DNA from: Streptomyces spirodelae
GTDB taxonomy: Bacteria; Actinomycetota; Actinomycetes; Streptomycetales; Streptomycetaceae
Reading direction: 5' to 3'
Assembly: GCF_017676385.1 (NCBI RefSeq)
Contig: NZ_JAFFZN010000008.1
Location: 62,001 to 126,000, forward strand
DNA length: 64,000 bases
The notes beneath the pieces were generated by a model. It saw only the letters and a list, made by a program, of their open reading frames with translations, ran no database searches and was not told the origin of the DNA. Both the position numbers and the translations under genes were made by a program. This document shows positions 25,061 through 33,254 of this stretch, piece after piece (the stretch's first letter is position 1; each line of letters opens with the position of its first letter).

Positions 25061-25860
25061 GGTGGGGTCTCTCCCTCTGACGCCGGGGTTGGCCCGGTCA
25101 CTTTAGCCCGGCGGTAGCACAGCCAGGCATACACGAAGCCCAGCGTGAAACCCACCACATGGGCCAGGTAGGCGACGCCCGGCCCGTCGCCGTCCTGTCG
25201 GGCGGCCAGCCACTGCACGGTCAGCCAGAACAGGAGTACCACCCAGGCGGGGAAGCGCAGCGGGAGGAAGTAGAGGAAGGGGAAGACACTGGTCACCCGG
25301 GCGTGCGGGTGCAGATAGAGGAAGGCGCCCAGCACCGCGGAGATCGCACCGGAGGCGCCGACCAGCGTCTCACCGGAGGCCGGGTGCGCCGCCGCGTAGC
25401 AGAGCATGGCCACATATCCGGTGCCCAGGTAGAAGAGGGCGAACCGCACCGGGCCCATGCGCTGCTCGACCAGGCCGCCGAAGACGAACAGAAAGAGCAG
25501 GTTTCCGAGCAGATGCAGCCAGTTGCCGTGCAGGAACAGCGCGGTCAGCGGCGCCGCGAGTGGGCGTACGGCACCGCTCAGCAGCGTGCGGGGCACCACG
25601 CCCCACTGGTTGAAGTAGGCCGACCTGGCCTCCTGGAGAGCCTGCCCCGTACCGTAGGAGGGGACGAGGCCGGAGGCCGGCCCGATCAGGAAGACCAGGC
25701 AGCAGCAGCCGATCAGGGCGTACGTCATCAGGGGCCGGGCCGGGTGCGGATGCTCGCCGGGGTCGCGAGACGGGGCGTCGGCGCGGCCGGGGCGCTGGGC
25801 GTCGGTGCCGTCCATGTCCGGATCATGGACCGTCCGGTCCCGGGGCATGCTCCTCGACAC
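25057..25860 (-). CDS. Rhomboid-family intramembrane serine protease
   Basis: This 267-residue membrane protein cleaves substrates within or near the bilayer. The catalytic serine is S170 in LVGASGAIS, the histidine is H234 in YLAHVVGF, and N120 in HLLGN is the conserved helix-2 asparagine. Six or seven hydrophobic helices follow a polar N-terminus of about 43 residues. The GTG at 25860 is the furthest start; inner ATGs at 25848 and 25815 are possible. It is coupled to the Lrp-type sensor gene downstream. The substrate is unknown. Confidence 0.9.
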   Translation of the reverse strand: MSRSMPRDRTVHDPDMDGTDAQRPGRADAPSRDPGEHPHPARPLMTYALIGCCCLVFLIGPASGLVPSYGTGQALQEARSAYFNQWGVVPRTLLSGAVRPLAAPLTALFLHGNWLHLLGNLLFLFVFGGLVEQRMGPVRFALFYLGTGYVAMLCYAAAHPASGETLVGASGAISAVLGAFLYLHPHARVTSVFPFLYFLPLRFPAWVVLLFWLTVQWLAARQDGDGPGVAYLAHVVGFTLGFVYAWLCYRRAKVTGPTPASEGETPP

Positions 25861-26005
25861 ACGTGGAGGCGGGCGGACGGTCCCAGGCCGTAGGGTTTAC
25901 GGGACGTGACCCCGCGCCGCGTGTCCGTGACGTGTCCGCGGCAGCGACAGACCGAGACCCTTCGACACCGAGACCCTTCGACCTTCAGGAAACGAGGACG
26001 AGACG

Positions 26006-26245
26006 ATGGCGGTCCCCACGCCGACGGCCGAGACCCGCTGGCGCTGCACCCTGTGCGGCAATCTCACCCGGTTCGACGTGACACGTTCCAGCAAGGTGGT
26101 CGAGTACGTCCATCTGGACCTGGCGGGAGCGCCGAAGGTCGAGGAGCGGGAGGTGCTCAGTGAGAGCATCGAGTCCGTGCGCTGCAGATGGTGCAACGCC
26201 GTGGACCAGGTCGAACTGGTGGACCGGCCCAGCGCTCAGGTATAG
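26006..26245 (+). CDS. Small conserved zinc-ribbon-like protein
   Basis: A 79-residue protein of unknown function with two CxxC pairs, CTLC near residue 14 and CRWC near residue 60. These probably bind one zinc. GAGGACGAG lies in front of the ATG at 26006. A -10-like TAGGGT near 25891 may begin its transcript. It is followed by the NYN-domain gene after only 32 bases, so the two may be co-transcribed, which would fit a shared role in RNA handling. This is an inference only. Confidence 0.75.
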   Translation: MAVPTPTAETRWRCTLCGNLTRFDVTRSSKVVEYVHLDLAGAPKVEEREVLSESIESVRCRWCNAVDQVELVDRPSAQV

Positions 26246-26277
26246 GGCTCAGGGCTCAGAGACGGCAGGTGTGACCG

Positions 26278-27867
26278 GTGGAGGAACGGACGGGCGGCGA
26301 CCCTCGGCAGCCGGAACCGGCTGCCGGGAAGGAAACCGGGCCCGCTGCCCGCGCGGCGGCTGAGGGGCCGGCGGCCCGGACGGACCCCGGCAGCACCGAA
26401 GGGCACCCCTCCGCCGGGCCGCACCGCGCCCCGGCACCGGACCAGGGCCCGGACTCCGGCACGGAGGGCCCGCTCGCCGCGGGCCCGGGCGCCGAGGCAC
26501 CGGACGACCAGACGCCGGACGACCAGGCGCCGGACGACCAGGCGCCGGACGACGAGGGCGAGAGCCTGGAGCGGCCGCTGCCGGAGAAGGTGCGGCGGCG
26601 GGTGGTCGCCGTGACCGGGGACGCCCTCGGTGGACTGACCATCGCCGAACTTCCCCCGCCATTGCGGCAGTATGCCCGCTTCACCCCGCAGCGCCGCGCC
26701 AAGTTCGGCGGGAACGCCATGGCGGCCGCGCTGGAGAGCGACGCGGTCTTCCGGCAGCGCATCGCCTCGCGGGTGCGCGAACAGCTCCCCGAGCTGGCCG
26801 GCGCGCTCGACGAGGGCTCCCCGCCCCCGGCGGCCGATCCGGTGGACGTGGCGGCCGCCGCCTACATCCTGCGCCCGCCCGGCTGGGCGAAGCTGGTCGC
26901 GGCGGCGGGCGAGGAGGCCCAGCGCGCCCAGGCCGAGCGGGCCGGTGAAGAGGCCCAGCGTGAGCTGGCCCGGCTGCGTGCGGAGCTCTCGCACGCCAAG
27001 GGCGCGGCCCGGGACGAGGCCGAGCGTGGGCGCCGCGAGATGGAGTCGCTGCGCAAGGAGCTGGACGGCACCCAGCGCAAGCTGCGCAGCGCGCAGGCCG
27101 ATGTGCGCCGCCGCGAGGCGTCGCTGCGCAAGCTCCAGGAGGAGCTGGACGCGGTACGGTCCGCTGCCGGTACGGAGAAGGCGGCGCTCGACAGCGAGGT
27201 GCGCCGGCTCAAATCCCGCCTCGCCGAGACCGAGTCGGCCCTGGAGGCCGGGCGGCGCGCGGCACGCGAGGGCCGCAGCGTGGAGGACATGCGGGTGCGT
27301 CTCCTCCTCGACACGGTGCTGGACGCGGCCCAGGGGCTGCGCAGGGAACTGGCGCTGCCGCCGTCCGAGACCCGCCCCGCCGACACCGTCGACGCGGTGG
27401 AGCCGGGCCGGATGTCGGCCAAGGACGTGGCGGCGCGGGCGCTTTCGGAGACCGATCCGGCGCTGCTGGACCAACTGCTGGCGCTGCCCCAGGCGCATCT
27501 GGTGGTGGACGGCTACAACGTCACCAAGACCGGCTATCCCGCGCTGCCGCTGGAGAAGCAGCGGCTGCGGCTGCTGGGCGGGCTCGCCGTGCTGGCGGCG
27601 CAGTCGGGCGCCGAGGTCACCTGTGTGTTCGACGGCGCTGAACTCGCCGCGCCCGTTCTGCTGGCGCCGCCGCGCGGGGTGCGGGTGCTCTTCTCCAAAC
27701 CGGGACAGACCGCGGACGAGTTGATCCGCCGTCTGGTGCGTGCCGAACCGCCGGGCCGTGCGGTGGTGGTGGTCTCCAGCGACCGCGAGGTCGCCGACGG
27801 CTGTGCGGCCGCCGGGGCCAGGCCCGTGGCCTCCACGCTCCTCCTCAAGCGGCTCGACCGGAGCTGA
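26278..27867 (+). CDS. NYN-domain (YacP-like) predicted RNase/RNA-binding protein
   Basis: This 529-residue protein ends in a YacP/Rae1-type NYN nuclease domain (about 405-525). HLVVDGYNVTKTGYP supplies the conserved first aspartate and CVFDGAE and VVSSDREVADGC supply further acidic residues. Before it is a long charged coiled coil (about 215-345). The first 100 residues are Pro/Gly/Asp-rich low complexity with a fourfold DDQAP repeat. Related NYN proteins cut mRNA at ribosomes. The long N-terminal extension is typical of actinobacterial forms. The GTG at 26278 follows AGGTG by a few bases. Confidence 0.85.
   Translation: MEERTGGDPRQPEPAAGKETGPAARAAAEGPAARTDPGSTEGHPSAGPHRAPAPDQGPDSGTEGPLAAGPGAEAPDDQTPDDQAPDDQAPDDEGESLERPLPEKVRRRVVAVTGDALGGLTIAELPPPLRQYARFTPQRRAKFGGNAMAAALESDAVFRQRIASRVREQLPELAGALDEGSPPPAADPVDVAAAAYILRPPGWAKLVAAAGEEAQRAQAERAGEEAQRELARLRAELSHAKGAARDEAERGRREMESLRKELDGTQRKLRSAQADVRRREASLRKLQEELDAVRSAAGTEKAALDSEVRRLKSRLAETESALEAGRRAAREGRSVEDMRVRLLLDTVLDAAQGLRRELALPPSETRPADTVDAVEPGRMSAKDVAARALSETDPALLDQLLALPQAHLVVDGYNVTKTGYPALPLEKQRLRLLGGLAVLAAQSGAEVTCVFDGAELAAPVLLAPPRGVRVLFSKPGQTADELIRRLVRAEPPGRAVVVVSSDREVADGCAAAGARPVASTLLLKRLDRS
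26500..26559 (+). repeat. 15-base tandem repeat inside the NYN gene
   Basis: Four in-frame copies of a unit reading CCGGACGACCAGGCG with minor changes encode a PDDQA/PDDQT/PDDEG repeat. The copies run 26500-26514, 26515-26529, 26530-26544 and 26545-26559. Confidence 0.9.
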
Positions 27868-28019
27868 CCGTTATCGGGGCCTGGCCTCAACTCCTCTGCG
27901 CATAAGGGACATCCGGGTCGTGCTGCCCCGGGAGGGGTAGCGATGTGTGAGGCAGCGCTCGCCGTGCGTTGATGCCGGGTAAAGAATGCGGCTGTGGGAC
28001 GCCTTTTTTCCTGAGGGAT
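27868..28019. other. Gene-free stretch before NlpC/P60 gene
   Basis: No gene, RNA or terminator is recognised here. A T-run (gccttttttcc) at about 28001-28011 stands out in this GC-rich background. The functional leader starts downstream with the promoter at 28020. Confidence 0.4.
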
Positions 28020-28048
28020 TTGATCGGATCACTACGCGTGGCTAATCT
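28020..28048 (+). promoter_or_regulatory. Predicted vegetative promoter for first NlpC/P60 gene
   Basis: TTGATC (28020-28025) and TAATCT (28043-28048) are separated by 17 bases, a near-consensus HrdB-type promoter. The predicted start near 28055 leaves a leader of about 143 bases. Confidence 0.7.
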
Positions 28049-28054
28049 CAGGCC

Positions 28055-28197
28055 CGAACCTTCGCTCGGTTGATCACCTATCCGGGGTGACAGCGGAGGC
28101 CCGCCTCGTTCTGCCCGACCGGGATCGCCCAGTCCCGTGACGCGGAGCCGGAGATGACCAGACCGGCAGGCGGCTGAGGAAGAAGGAGCTCGCCCCA
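28055..28197 (+). ncRNA. Structured leader of NlpC/P60 gene, possible degenerate ydaO (c-di-AMP) element
   Basis: The leader contains several small helices: AACC/GGTT around 28058-28072, TCACC/GGTGA near 28073-28090, GGGA/TCCC near 28122-28137 and GCCGG/CCGGC near 28147-28172. Their order and segments such as GAACC...GGTTGATC and GACCGGCAGGC recall ydaO aptamers that control Streptomyces wall hydrolases. The canonical CAGCTAACC is missing, so the class is uncertain. Confidence 0.4.
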
Positions 28198-29229
28198 GTG
28201 GCGTCCCACCGTCGTCCCAAGCAGCCGAGTCGCGCACGTGTCAGCGTCTTCACCATGACCGCTGCAGCGGCTGTCGCTCTCACCTCCCAGGCGGCACACG
28301 CCGACCCGCAGACCTCCAAGAAGGACGTCAAGGAGAAGGTCGACAAGCTCTACGAGGACGCCGAGGCGGCCACCGAGAAGTACAACGGCGCCAAGGAGAA
28401 GCAGTCCAAGCTCTCCAAGGAGGTCGAGCACCTCCAGGAAAGCGTCGCGCGGGGCCAGGGCGAGCTCAACAGCATGCGCGACAAGCTCGGTTCGATGGCC
28501 ACGGCGCAGTACCGCTCCGGCGGCATCGACCCCTCGGTGCAGCTCTTCCTCTCGTCCGACCCGGACACCTATCTGGACAAGGCTTCGGCCATGGACCAGT
28601 TGAGCACCAAGCAGGCCAGCGCACTCAAGAAGATCGCGGCCAAGCAGCGTAGCCTCGCGCAGCAGCGCAAGGAGGCCGCGGGCAAGCTGAAGGACCTCTC
28701 CAGCACCCGCAAGGAGCTCGGCGAGAAGAAGAAGGAGATCCAGGGCAAGCTCGCCGAGGCCCAGCGGCTGCTCAACACGCTGACCGCCAAGGAGAAGGCG
28801 AAGCTCGCCGAGAAGCAGGAGCGCGCCGACCGCGCCTCCAGCGACCGCGCCGACCTGGGCAAGGTCCCGCCCGGCTCGGGCCGTGCGGCCGCCGCGCTGG
28901 CCGCCGCCAAGGGCAAGATAGGCAGCCCGTACGTGTGGGGCGCCACCGGTCCCAGCTCCTTCGACTGCTCGGGGCTGACCTCGTGGGCGTACAAGCAGGC
29001 GGGTGTCTCGCTGCCGCGTACCTCCCAGGCGCAGGCCAACGCCGGTACCCGGATCAGCAGCCAGAGCCAGCTCAAGCCGGGCGACCTGGTGCTGTTCTAC
29101 GGCGACCTGCACCACATCGGCCTCTACGCGGGGAACGGCCAGGTGCTGCACGCCCCCAAGCCCGGTGCCAACGTGCGCTACGAGTCGATGGGCAACATGC
29201 CCTTCCAGTTCGGCGTCCGGGTGGGCTGA
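28198..29229 (+). CDS. Secreted NlpC/P60 peptidoglycan endopeptidase
   Basis: This 343-residue exported protein resembles RipA-like hydrolases that cut peptidoglycan stem peptides. A signal peptide ends near AHADP at about residue 40. A long coiled coil (about 45-215) follows and probably keeps the enzyme inactive. The NlpC/P60 domain at about 225-343 has nucleophile C257 in FDCSGLTSW and H306 in HHIGLYAGNG. GAAGGAG lies about 10 bases before the GTG. It is paralogous to the next gene. The long structured leader suggests RNA-level control. Confidence 0.92.
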   Translation: MASHRRPKQPSRARVSVFTMTAAAAVALTSQAAHADPQTSKKDVKEKVDKLYEDAEAATEKYNGAKEKQSKLSKEVEHLQESVARGQGELNSMRDKLGSMATAQYRSGGIDPSVQLFLSSDPDTYLDKASAMDQLSTKQASALKKIAAKQRSLAQQRKEAAGKLKDLSSTRKELGEKKKEIQGKLAEAQRLLNTLTAKEKAKLAEKQERADRASSDRADLGKVPPGSGRAAAALAAAKGKIGSPYVWGATGPSSFDCSGLTSWAYKQAGVSLPRTSQAQANAGTRISSQSQLKPGDLVLFYGDLHHIGLYAGNGQVLHAPKPGANVRYESMGNMPFQFGVRVG

Positions 29230-29310
29230 CCCGCCACCGGGTCACGGGATCTCCCCCGATCAGCAGCCAGTGTGATGACCGCTAAACGTCCTTCGTCCGA
29301 GTGAACCCAC

Positions 29311-29337
29311 CCGGGTGCGGATGACCCCCGCACCCGG
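29311..29337 (+). terminator. Terminator between the two NlpC/P60 genes
   Basis: A perfect 10-base stem (29311-29320 with 29328-29337) closes a 7-base loop. It lies about 80 bases after the first hydrolase. Confidence 0.7.
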
Positions 29338-29403
29338 CCGGTGACCTGCGTGATCGGCGAACGCCGCGGCGCGGAGCAGGACTTACGGGGCTCCCACGGT
29401 CCT

Positions 29404-29431
29404 TTGTCCCCTGTATGGGCACGGCTACATT
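29404..29431 (+). promoter_or_regulatory. Predicted promoter for second NlpC/P60 gene
   Basis: TTGTCC (29404-29409) and TACATT (29426-29431) are separated by 16 bases. The predicted start near 29438 gives a short leader of about 35 bases, unlike that of the first paralogue. Confidence 0.5.
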
Positions 29432-29472
29432 CTGCGGGCGCAAGTCGCCTAGCGGAAGGAACGCCTCCTCCA

Positions 29473-30516
29473 GTGGCATCGCACCGGTCCCCTCGACGTA
29501 CCCCCCAGCCCGGGCAGGGCTGGCCAGCGCGGATCACCGTGCTGTCGGCCGCCGCCGCGGGCGCGGCTGGCGCGCTCGTCCCCGCGGCGCCGGCGGGCGC
29601 CAAGCCCGACGACCAGCCGTCCGCCGCCGGCCTCAACTCCCGCATCGACCGGCTCTACGAGGAAGCGGAAGTCGCGACGGAGAAGTACAACGGGGTGGCG
29701 GAGCGCGCCGGGAAGCTGCGCGAGCAGGTGGCCAATGCCCAGGACGGCGTCGCGCGGGGCCAGGCCCGGGTCAACCGGCTGCGCGACTCCCTCGGCTCCC
29801 TCGCGGGCGCCCAGTACCGCTCGGGCGGCCTCGACCCGGCGGTGGCCCTGATGCTCACCGAGGACCCCGACAGCTACCTCGACAAGGCCGCCACTCTCGA
29901 CCGCATCGGCAGCCGCCAGACGGCCAGGCTGCGCCAGCTCCAGTCGGCCCAGCGCCACCTCGCACAGCAGCGCAGCGAGGCAGCCGCGAAGCTCGAACAG
30001 CTCGACGGGCTGCAAAAGTCCCTCAAGCAGCAGAAGAAGGACGTCCAGCAGAAGCTGGCGGCGGCCCGGCGGCTGCTCGGCCGGCTGACCGCCGAACAGC
30101 GCGCCAACCGCGACGGCCACCGGTCCAAGAGCGCCGCCGGAGTCGACCTCGGCGGCTCCAAGCCGTCCTCGGAGCGCGCCGCCGCTGCTGTCGCCGCCGT
30201 CAAGTCGGCGCTCGGGCGCCCGTACGCCTGGGGAGCGGCCGGGCCGGGCTCCTTCGACTGCTCAGGGCTGACCCAGTGGGCCTACAAACAGGCGGGCACC
30301 TCCATCCCGCGCACCTCGCAGGCCCAGCGCTCGGCGGGCCGGCAGGTGCCACTGAGCCAGGCCCGCCCCGGCGACCTGGTCGTCTACCGCGACGACGCCA
30401 GCCACGTGGGCATGTACGTGGGCGGCGGCCAAGTCGTGCACGCTCCCCATCCGGGCGCCCCGGTGCGCTACGACCCGGTCGGCATGATGCCGGTCTCCTC
30501 GGTCACCAGGCCCTGA
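29473..30516 (+). CDS. Secreted NlpC/P60 peptidoglycan endopeptidase, paralogue
   Basis: This 347-residue exported hydrolase shares its whole layout with the preceding gene: signal peptide (to about residue 40), coiled coil (about 50-215), and NlpC/P60 domain with C263 in FDCSGLTQW and H311 in SHVGMYVGGG. The GTG at 29473 begins VASHRS, matching the start of its paralogue. GGAAGGA lies about 12 bases in front. The frame is open further upstream but contains no homology there. It seems to have arisen by tandem duplication. It has its own promoter and a terminator in front, so it can be regulated separately. Confidence 0.9.
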   Translation: MASHRSPRRTPQPGQGWPARITVLSAAAAGAAGALVPAAPAGAKPDDQPSAAGLNSRIDRLYEEAEVATEKYNGVAERAGKLREQVANAQDGVARGQARVNRLRDSLGSLAGAQYRSGGLDPAVALMLTEDPDSYLDKAATLDRIGSRQTARLRQLQSAQRHLAQQRSEAAAKLEQLDGLQKSLKQQKKDVQQKLAAARRLLGRLTAEQRANRDGHRSKSAAGVDLGGSKPSSERAAAAVAAVKSALGRPYAWGAAGPGSFDCSGLTQWAYKQAGTSIPRTSQAQRSAGRQVPLSQARPGDLVVYRDDASHVGMYVGGGQVVHAPHPGAPVRYDPVGMMPVSSVTRP

Positions 30517-30540
30517 GCCGCTGCCCGTACCCTCGATGGG

Positions 30541-31776
30541 GTGCGGCGGCAACGAATGCGGTACGGGCGAGCGCTGAGCGGTACGGCGGCGCTCGCCCTG
30601 CTGTGCGGTCTCGGCGGCTGGCTGCGCACCGACGCGCACGACCAGGACCGTGCCCCTTTCCAGCGCCTCCTCGACCGGCAGTCCGCCGCTCTGCGCGCCG
30701 GTGACGAACACGGCTATCTGGCACCCGTCGACCCGCGAGCCTCCGGCCACCAGCGGCAGATCTTCCACAACCTGCGGCGGCTTCCGCTCACCGAGTGGTC
30801 CTATGCCGTGCGAAAGGTCACGGCGCGGGACCGGCGCGCCACCGTCGAGGCGACCCTCCGCTACCGCCTCGCGGGCTACGACAGAACCGCCACCACCGCC
30901 ACCGAACGGCTGCGCTTCGTACGGCAGGACGGCACCTGGCGTCTCGCCGGCGAGGCGTCCGGCAGCGACACCCAGGTCTGGGAACAGGGCGCCATGACCG
31001 TCGTACGGGGCGAGCACAGCCTGGTGCTGGGCGTCGGCCGCAAGCGGTCCGAACTACGGGACCTCGCCGACGCCGCCGACCGTGCCGTCCCCTCCGTCTC
31101 GGCGACCTGGCCCGAGCACTGGACCCGCAGGACCGTGCTGGAAGCGCCCGCCTCCACCCGGCAGATGGCCCGGCTGCTGGGCTCACCCGCCGCCGCCTCG
31201 CGGACGTACGAGGGCATAGCGGCCGTCACCACCGGTGAGGCGGCCGGCTCACACGGAGCCGGAGCCGACGCCGACGCCGACCGTATCGTCGTCAACCCCC
31301 GCGCCTACGGGCTGCTCAGCGAGGAAGGCCGGCAGGTCGTCCTCACCCACGAGACCACCCATGTCGCCACCCGCCGCTGGACCACCCCCGCCACCCCGCT
31401 GTGGCTCTCCGAGGGCATAGCGGACTGGGCCGGCTACCGCGGTTCCCGCCTGACCCCCCGCCAGGCCGCCCCGGAGTTGGCCCGCGCCGTCGCCGAGGGG
31501 AGGGCGCCGCGTGGGCTCCCCGCCGATGGTGACTTCCGCTTCGGGAACGAGCCCGCTGCTCTTGCCCGGGCCTATGAATCCGGCTGGCTGGCCTGCCGGA
31601 TGGTCGCCGACCAGTGGGGGCCTGACGCCCTCCTCGCCCTGTACGAGCGCGCAGGGCGGGAGAACGGTGGCGAACGGCCCGACACCGACGCCGCGTTGAA
31701 AGCCGTCCTCGGCGTCGACACCCACCACTTCACCGCCCGCTGGCGTGCCTATGTGACCCGGCAGTTGGAGCCGTGA
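30541..31776 (+). CDS. Membrane-anchored gluzincin-type metallopeptidase
   Basis: This 411-residue protein has an N-terminal anchor or signal segment (about 8-28) and a polar external part. The zinc site is H270-E271-x-x-H274 in LTHETTHVA, with E291 in LSEGIADW 17 residues later, the gluzincin arrangement of the peptidase MA family. It is predicted to act outside the membrane. It follows the two wall hydrolases by 24 bases and may be co-transcribed. Its 3' end overlaps the end of the opposite-strand glycosyltransferase by 47 bases. The substrate is unknown. The GTG at 30541 is uncertain; an ATG at 30556 is also possible. Confidence 0.8.
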   Translation: MRRQRMRYGRALSGTAALALLCGLGGWLRTDAHDQDRAPFQRLLDRQSAALRAGDEHGYLAPVDPRASGHQRQIFHNLRRLPLTEWSYAVRKVTARDRRATVEATLRYRLAGYDRTATTATERLRFVRQDGTWRLAGEASGSDTQVWEQGAMTVVRGEHSLVLGVGRKRSELRDLADAADRAVPSVSATWPEHWTRRTVLEAPASTRQMARLLGSPAAASRTYEGIAAVTTGEAAGSHGAGADADADRIVVNPRAYGLLSEEGRQVVLTHETTHVATRRWTTPATPLWLSEGIADWAGYRGSRLTPRQAAPELARAVAEGRAPRGLPADGDFRFGNEPAALARAYESGWLACRMVADQWGPDALLALYERAGRENGGERPDTDAALKAVLGVDTHHFTARWRAYVTRQLEP

Positions 31777-33178
31777 CCTCTGCGGGGTTCCGGGGAGGGG
31801 ATGCCCCTTGCTGTGGTTCGCGAGCTGCTGGCACGTCGTGGCTTGTGGGAGCACCTCCCGGCCGAAGGCTGGGGGAGCCGTTCCCCGCGCCCCTGGGGGT
31901 ACCTCCCGGCCGGAGGCTGGGGGAGGGGCGCGTCCCTCCCGCTGCGCGGGGCACGGTCGAGCGCCACAGCTGGACGCAGGCGGTCACGGCGGCAGCGACC
32001 AGCAACACGTTGCGGAGTGCCAGCACCAGCACCCCCTTCCCCTCGCTGGCGACCACATCCGCGAACCAGACCGGGAACTCCAGCTGGGTGAGGCCGGCAG
32101 CGGCCACCACCAGCCAGGCCGCCAGCGTCTGGCGGCCTGCCCGCAGGGTCAGGCACACCGCGGCCAGTCCCACCAGCCACACCAGGTACTGAGGGCTCAG
32201 CACCCGGCTCGTCACCACGAACACCAGCACAGCGGCGAGCGCGGTGTCCGCCGGTGTCGCGGGTGTCCACGCGGCAGCGCGGGCCCGCCATCGCCACAGC
32301 ACCAGCCACCCGAACCCCGCACCGGTCAGTACGACGGCCACATGGCTCACGGTCCGCACGCCCGGTCCCACGAACTCCATGGAGCCGTACCGCAGCAGCA
32401 CCTGCCCCTCCCAGCCGAACTGCCGCGCCGCGTGCAGCACCAGCGAGGAGACGGACTCCACCTCGGTGCCCCGGCCGCCCTGCGCGGACAGGAAGTCCAG
32501 CGCGCCCGGCATGGCGGCGGCGAAGCCGGCCGTCACCGCCACAGCGGTCACCAGCGCGCTCAGCCAGACCACCCGGGTCGCCCGGCCCCGGGGCGTACCG
32601 AGCAGCAACAGCACGGGCCACACCTTCACCAGCGCGCCCACCCCGGCCAGCACCCCTGCCGTCCGGGGATGCCGGGCGGCGGCCAGCAGTGCGGCGACGG
32701 CGAGCGCGGTCACCATCAGGTCGTAGCGCGCGTACGCGGTCGGCCCCAGCAGCGGTACGCCGACGACCCACGCCCACACCCCGGCCGGGCTCCGCGAGCC
32801 GGCCTCCGGGTCGCGCGCTCCGCGCTGCCGCACCGCGTACAGCAGCAGCCCGAAGACCACCGCGTCGGCGACGCAGGCCAGCACGAAGAACGCCGAGGCG
32901 TAGCTGAGCAGGCCGAGACCGGTGAGGAGCCCGGGGGAGAGGATCACCAGCGCGGCGGCGGGCGGGTACTGCCAGGTCACATCCCCAGAAGGAAACGTTC
33001 CGGCGCTCAGCCTGTCGAACCAGCCGTGGTAGATCACCGAGACGTCCGAGGTGATGTCCATGCCCCCGGGCACGGTGAGGACCTTGAAGACGTACAGCAG
33101 CAGTACGGCCCGGGTCACCGCCCACACCAGCCCGGACGCCACCGCACCGCGCCGGGCCCTTCTCACCTCGCCCCGCAC
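31730..33178 (-). CDS. GT87-type polyprenol-mannose-dependent mannosyltransferase-like membrane protein
   Basis: This 482-residue multispan protein resembles the GT87 family of actinobacterial mannosyltransferases that use polyprenol-phosphate mannose outside the membrane. About ten hydrophobic helices are visible, with YHGWFDRLSAGTFPSGDVTWQYPP before helix 2 and LSPQYLVWL late in the protein. The GTG at 33178 has GAGGAAGGA in front. The last 75 residues or so are not membrane-like and contain two copies of SLRPGG, which come from dispersed palindromic repeats at 31848-31925. The tail therefore looks like read-through of repeat DNA. It diverges from the GT4 gene at 33255. Confidence 0.82.
   Translation of the reverse strand: MRGEVRRARRGAVASGLVWAVTRAVLLLYVFKVLTVPGGMDITSDVSVIYHGWFDRLSAGTFPSGDVTWQYPPAAALVILSPGLLTGLGLLSYASAFFVLACVADAVVFGLLLYAVRQRGARDPEAGSRSPAGVWAWVVGVPLLGPTAYARYDLMVTALAVAALLAAARHPRTAGVLAGVGALVKVWPVLLLLGTPRGRATRVVWLSALVTAVAVTAGFAAAMPGALDFLSAQGGRGTEVESVSSLVLHAARQFGWEGQVLLRYGSMEFVGPGVRTVSHVAVVLTGAGFGWLVLWRWRARAAAWTPATPADTALAAVLVFVVTSRVLSPQYLVWLVGLAAVCLTLRAGRQTLAAWLVVAAAGLTQLEFPVWFADVVASEGKGVLVLALRNVLLVAAAVTACVQLWRSTVPRAAGGTRPSPSLRPGGTPRGAGNGSPSLRPGGAPTSHDVPAAREPQQGASPPRNPAEVTAPTAGSHRHASGR
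31848..31925. repeat. Dispersed GC-rich palindromic repeat, two copies
   Basis: Two copies of ACCTCCCGGCCGnAGGCTGGGGG occur (31848-31876 and 31894-31925), separated by GTTCCCCGCGCCCCTG, another common Streptomyces repeat. Read on the minus strand they encode the SLRPGG motifs of the glycosyltransferase tail. Related copies lie near 41859 and 53630. Confidence 0.8.
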
Positions 33179-33240
33179 CTTCGTCCTTCCTCGTCTCGGC
33201 CGTCCGGCCGCCGCCCGCACCGCCGGGTGCCGGCACCCGG

Positions 33241-33246
33241 TACTGT
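33241..33246 (+). promoter_or_regulatory. Predicted -10 for leaderless GT4 gene
   Basis: TACTGT ends 8 bases before the ATG at 33255 and no Shine-Dalgarno sequence is present. This fits a leaderless transcript. Confidence 0.55.
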
Positions 33247-33254
33247 CGGCGGCG

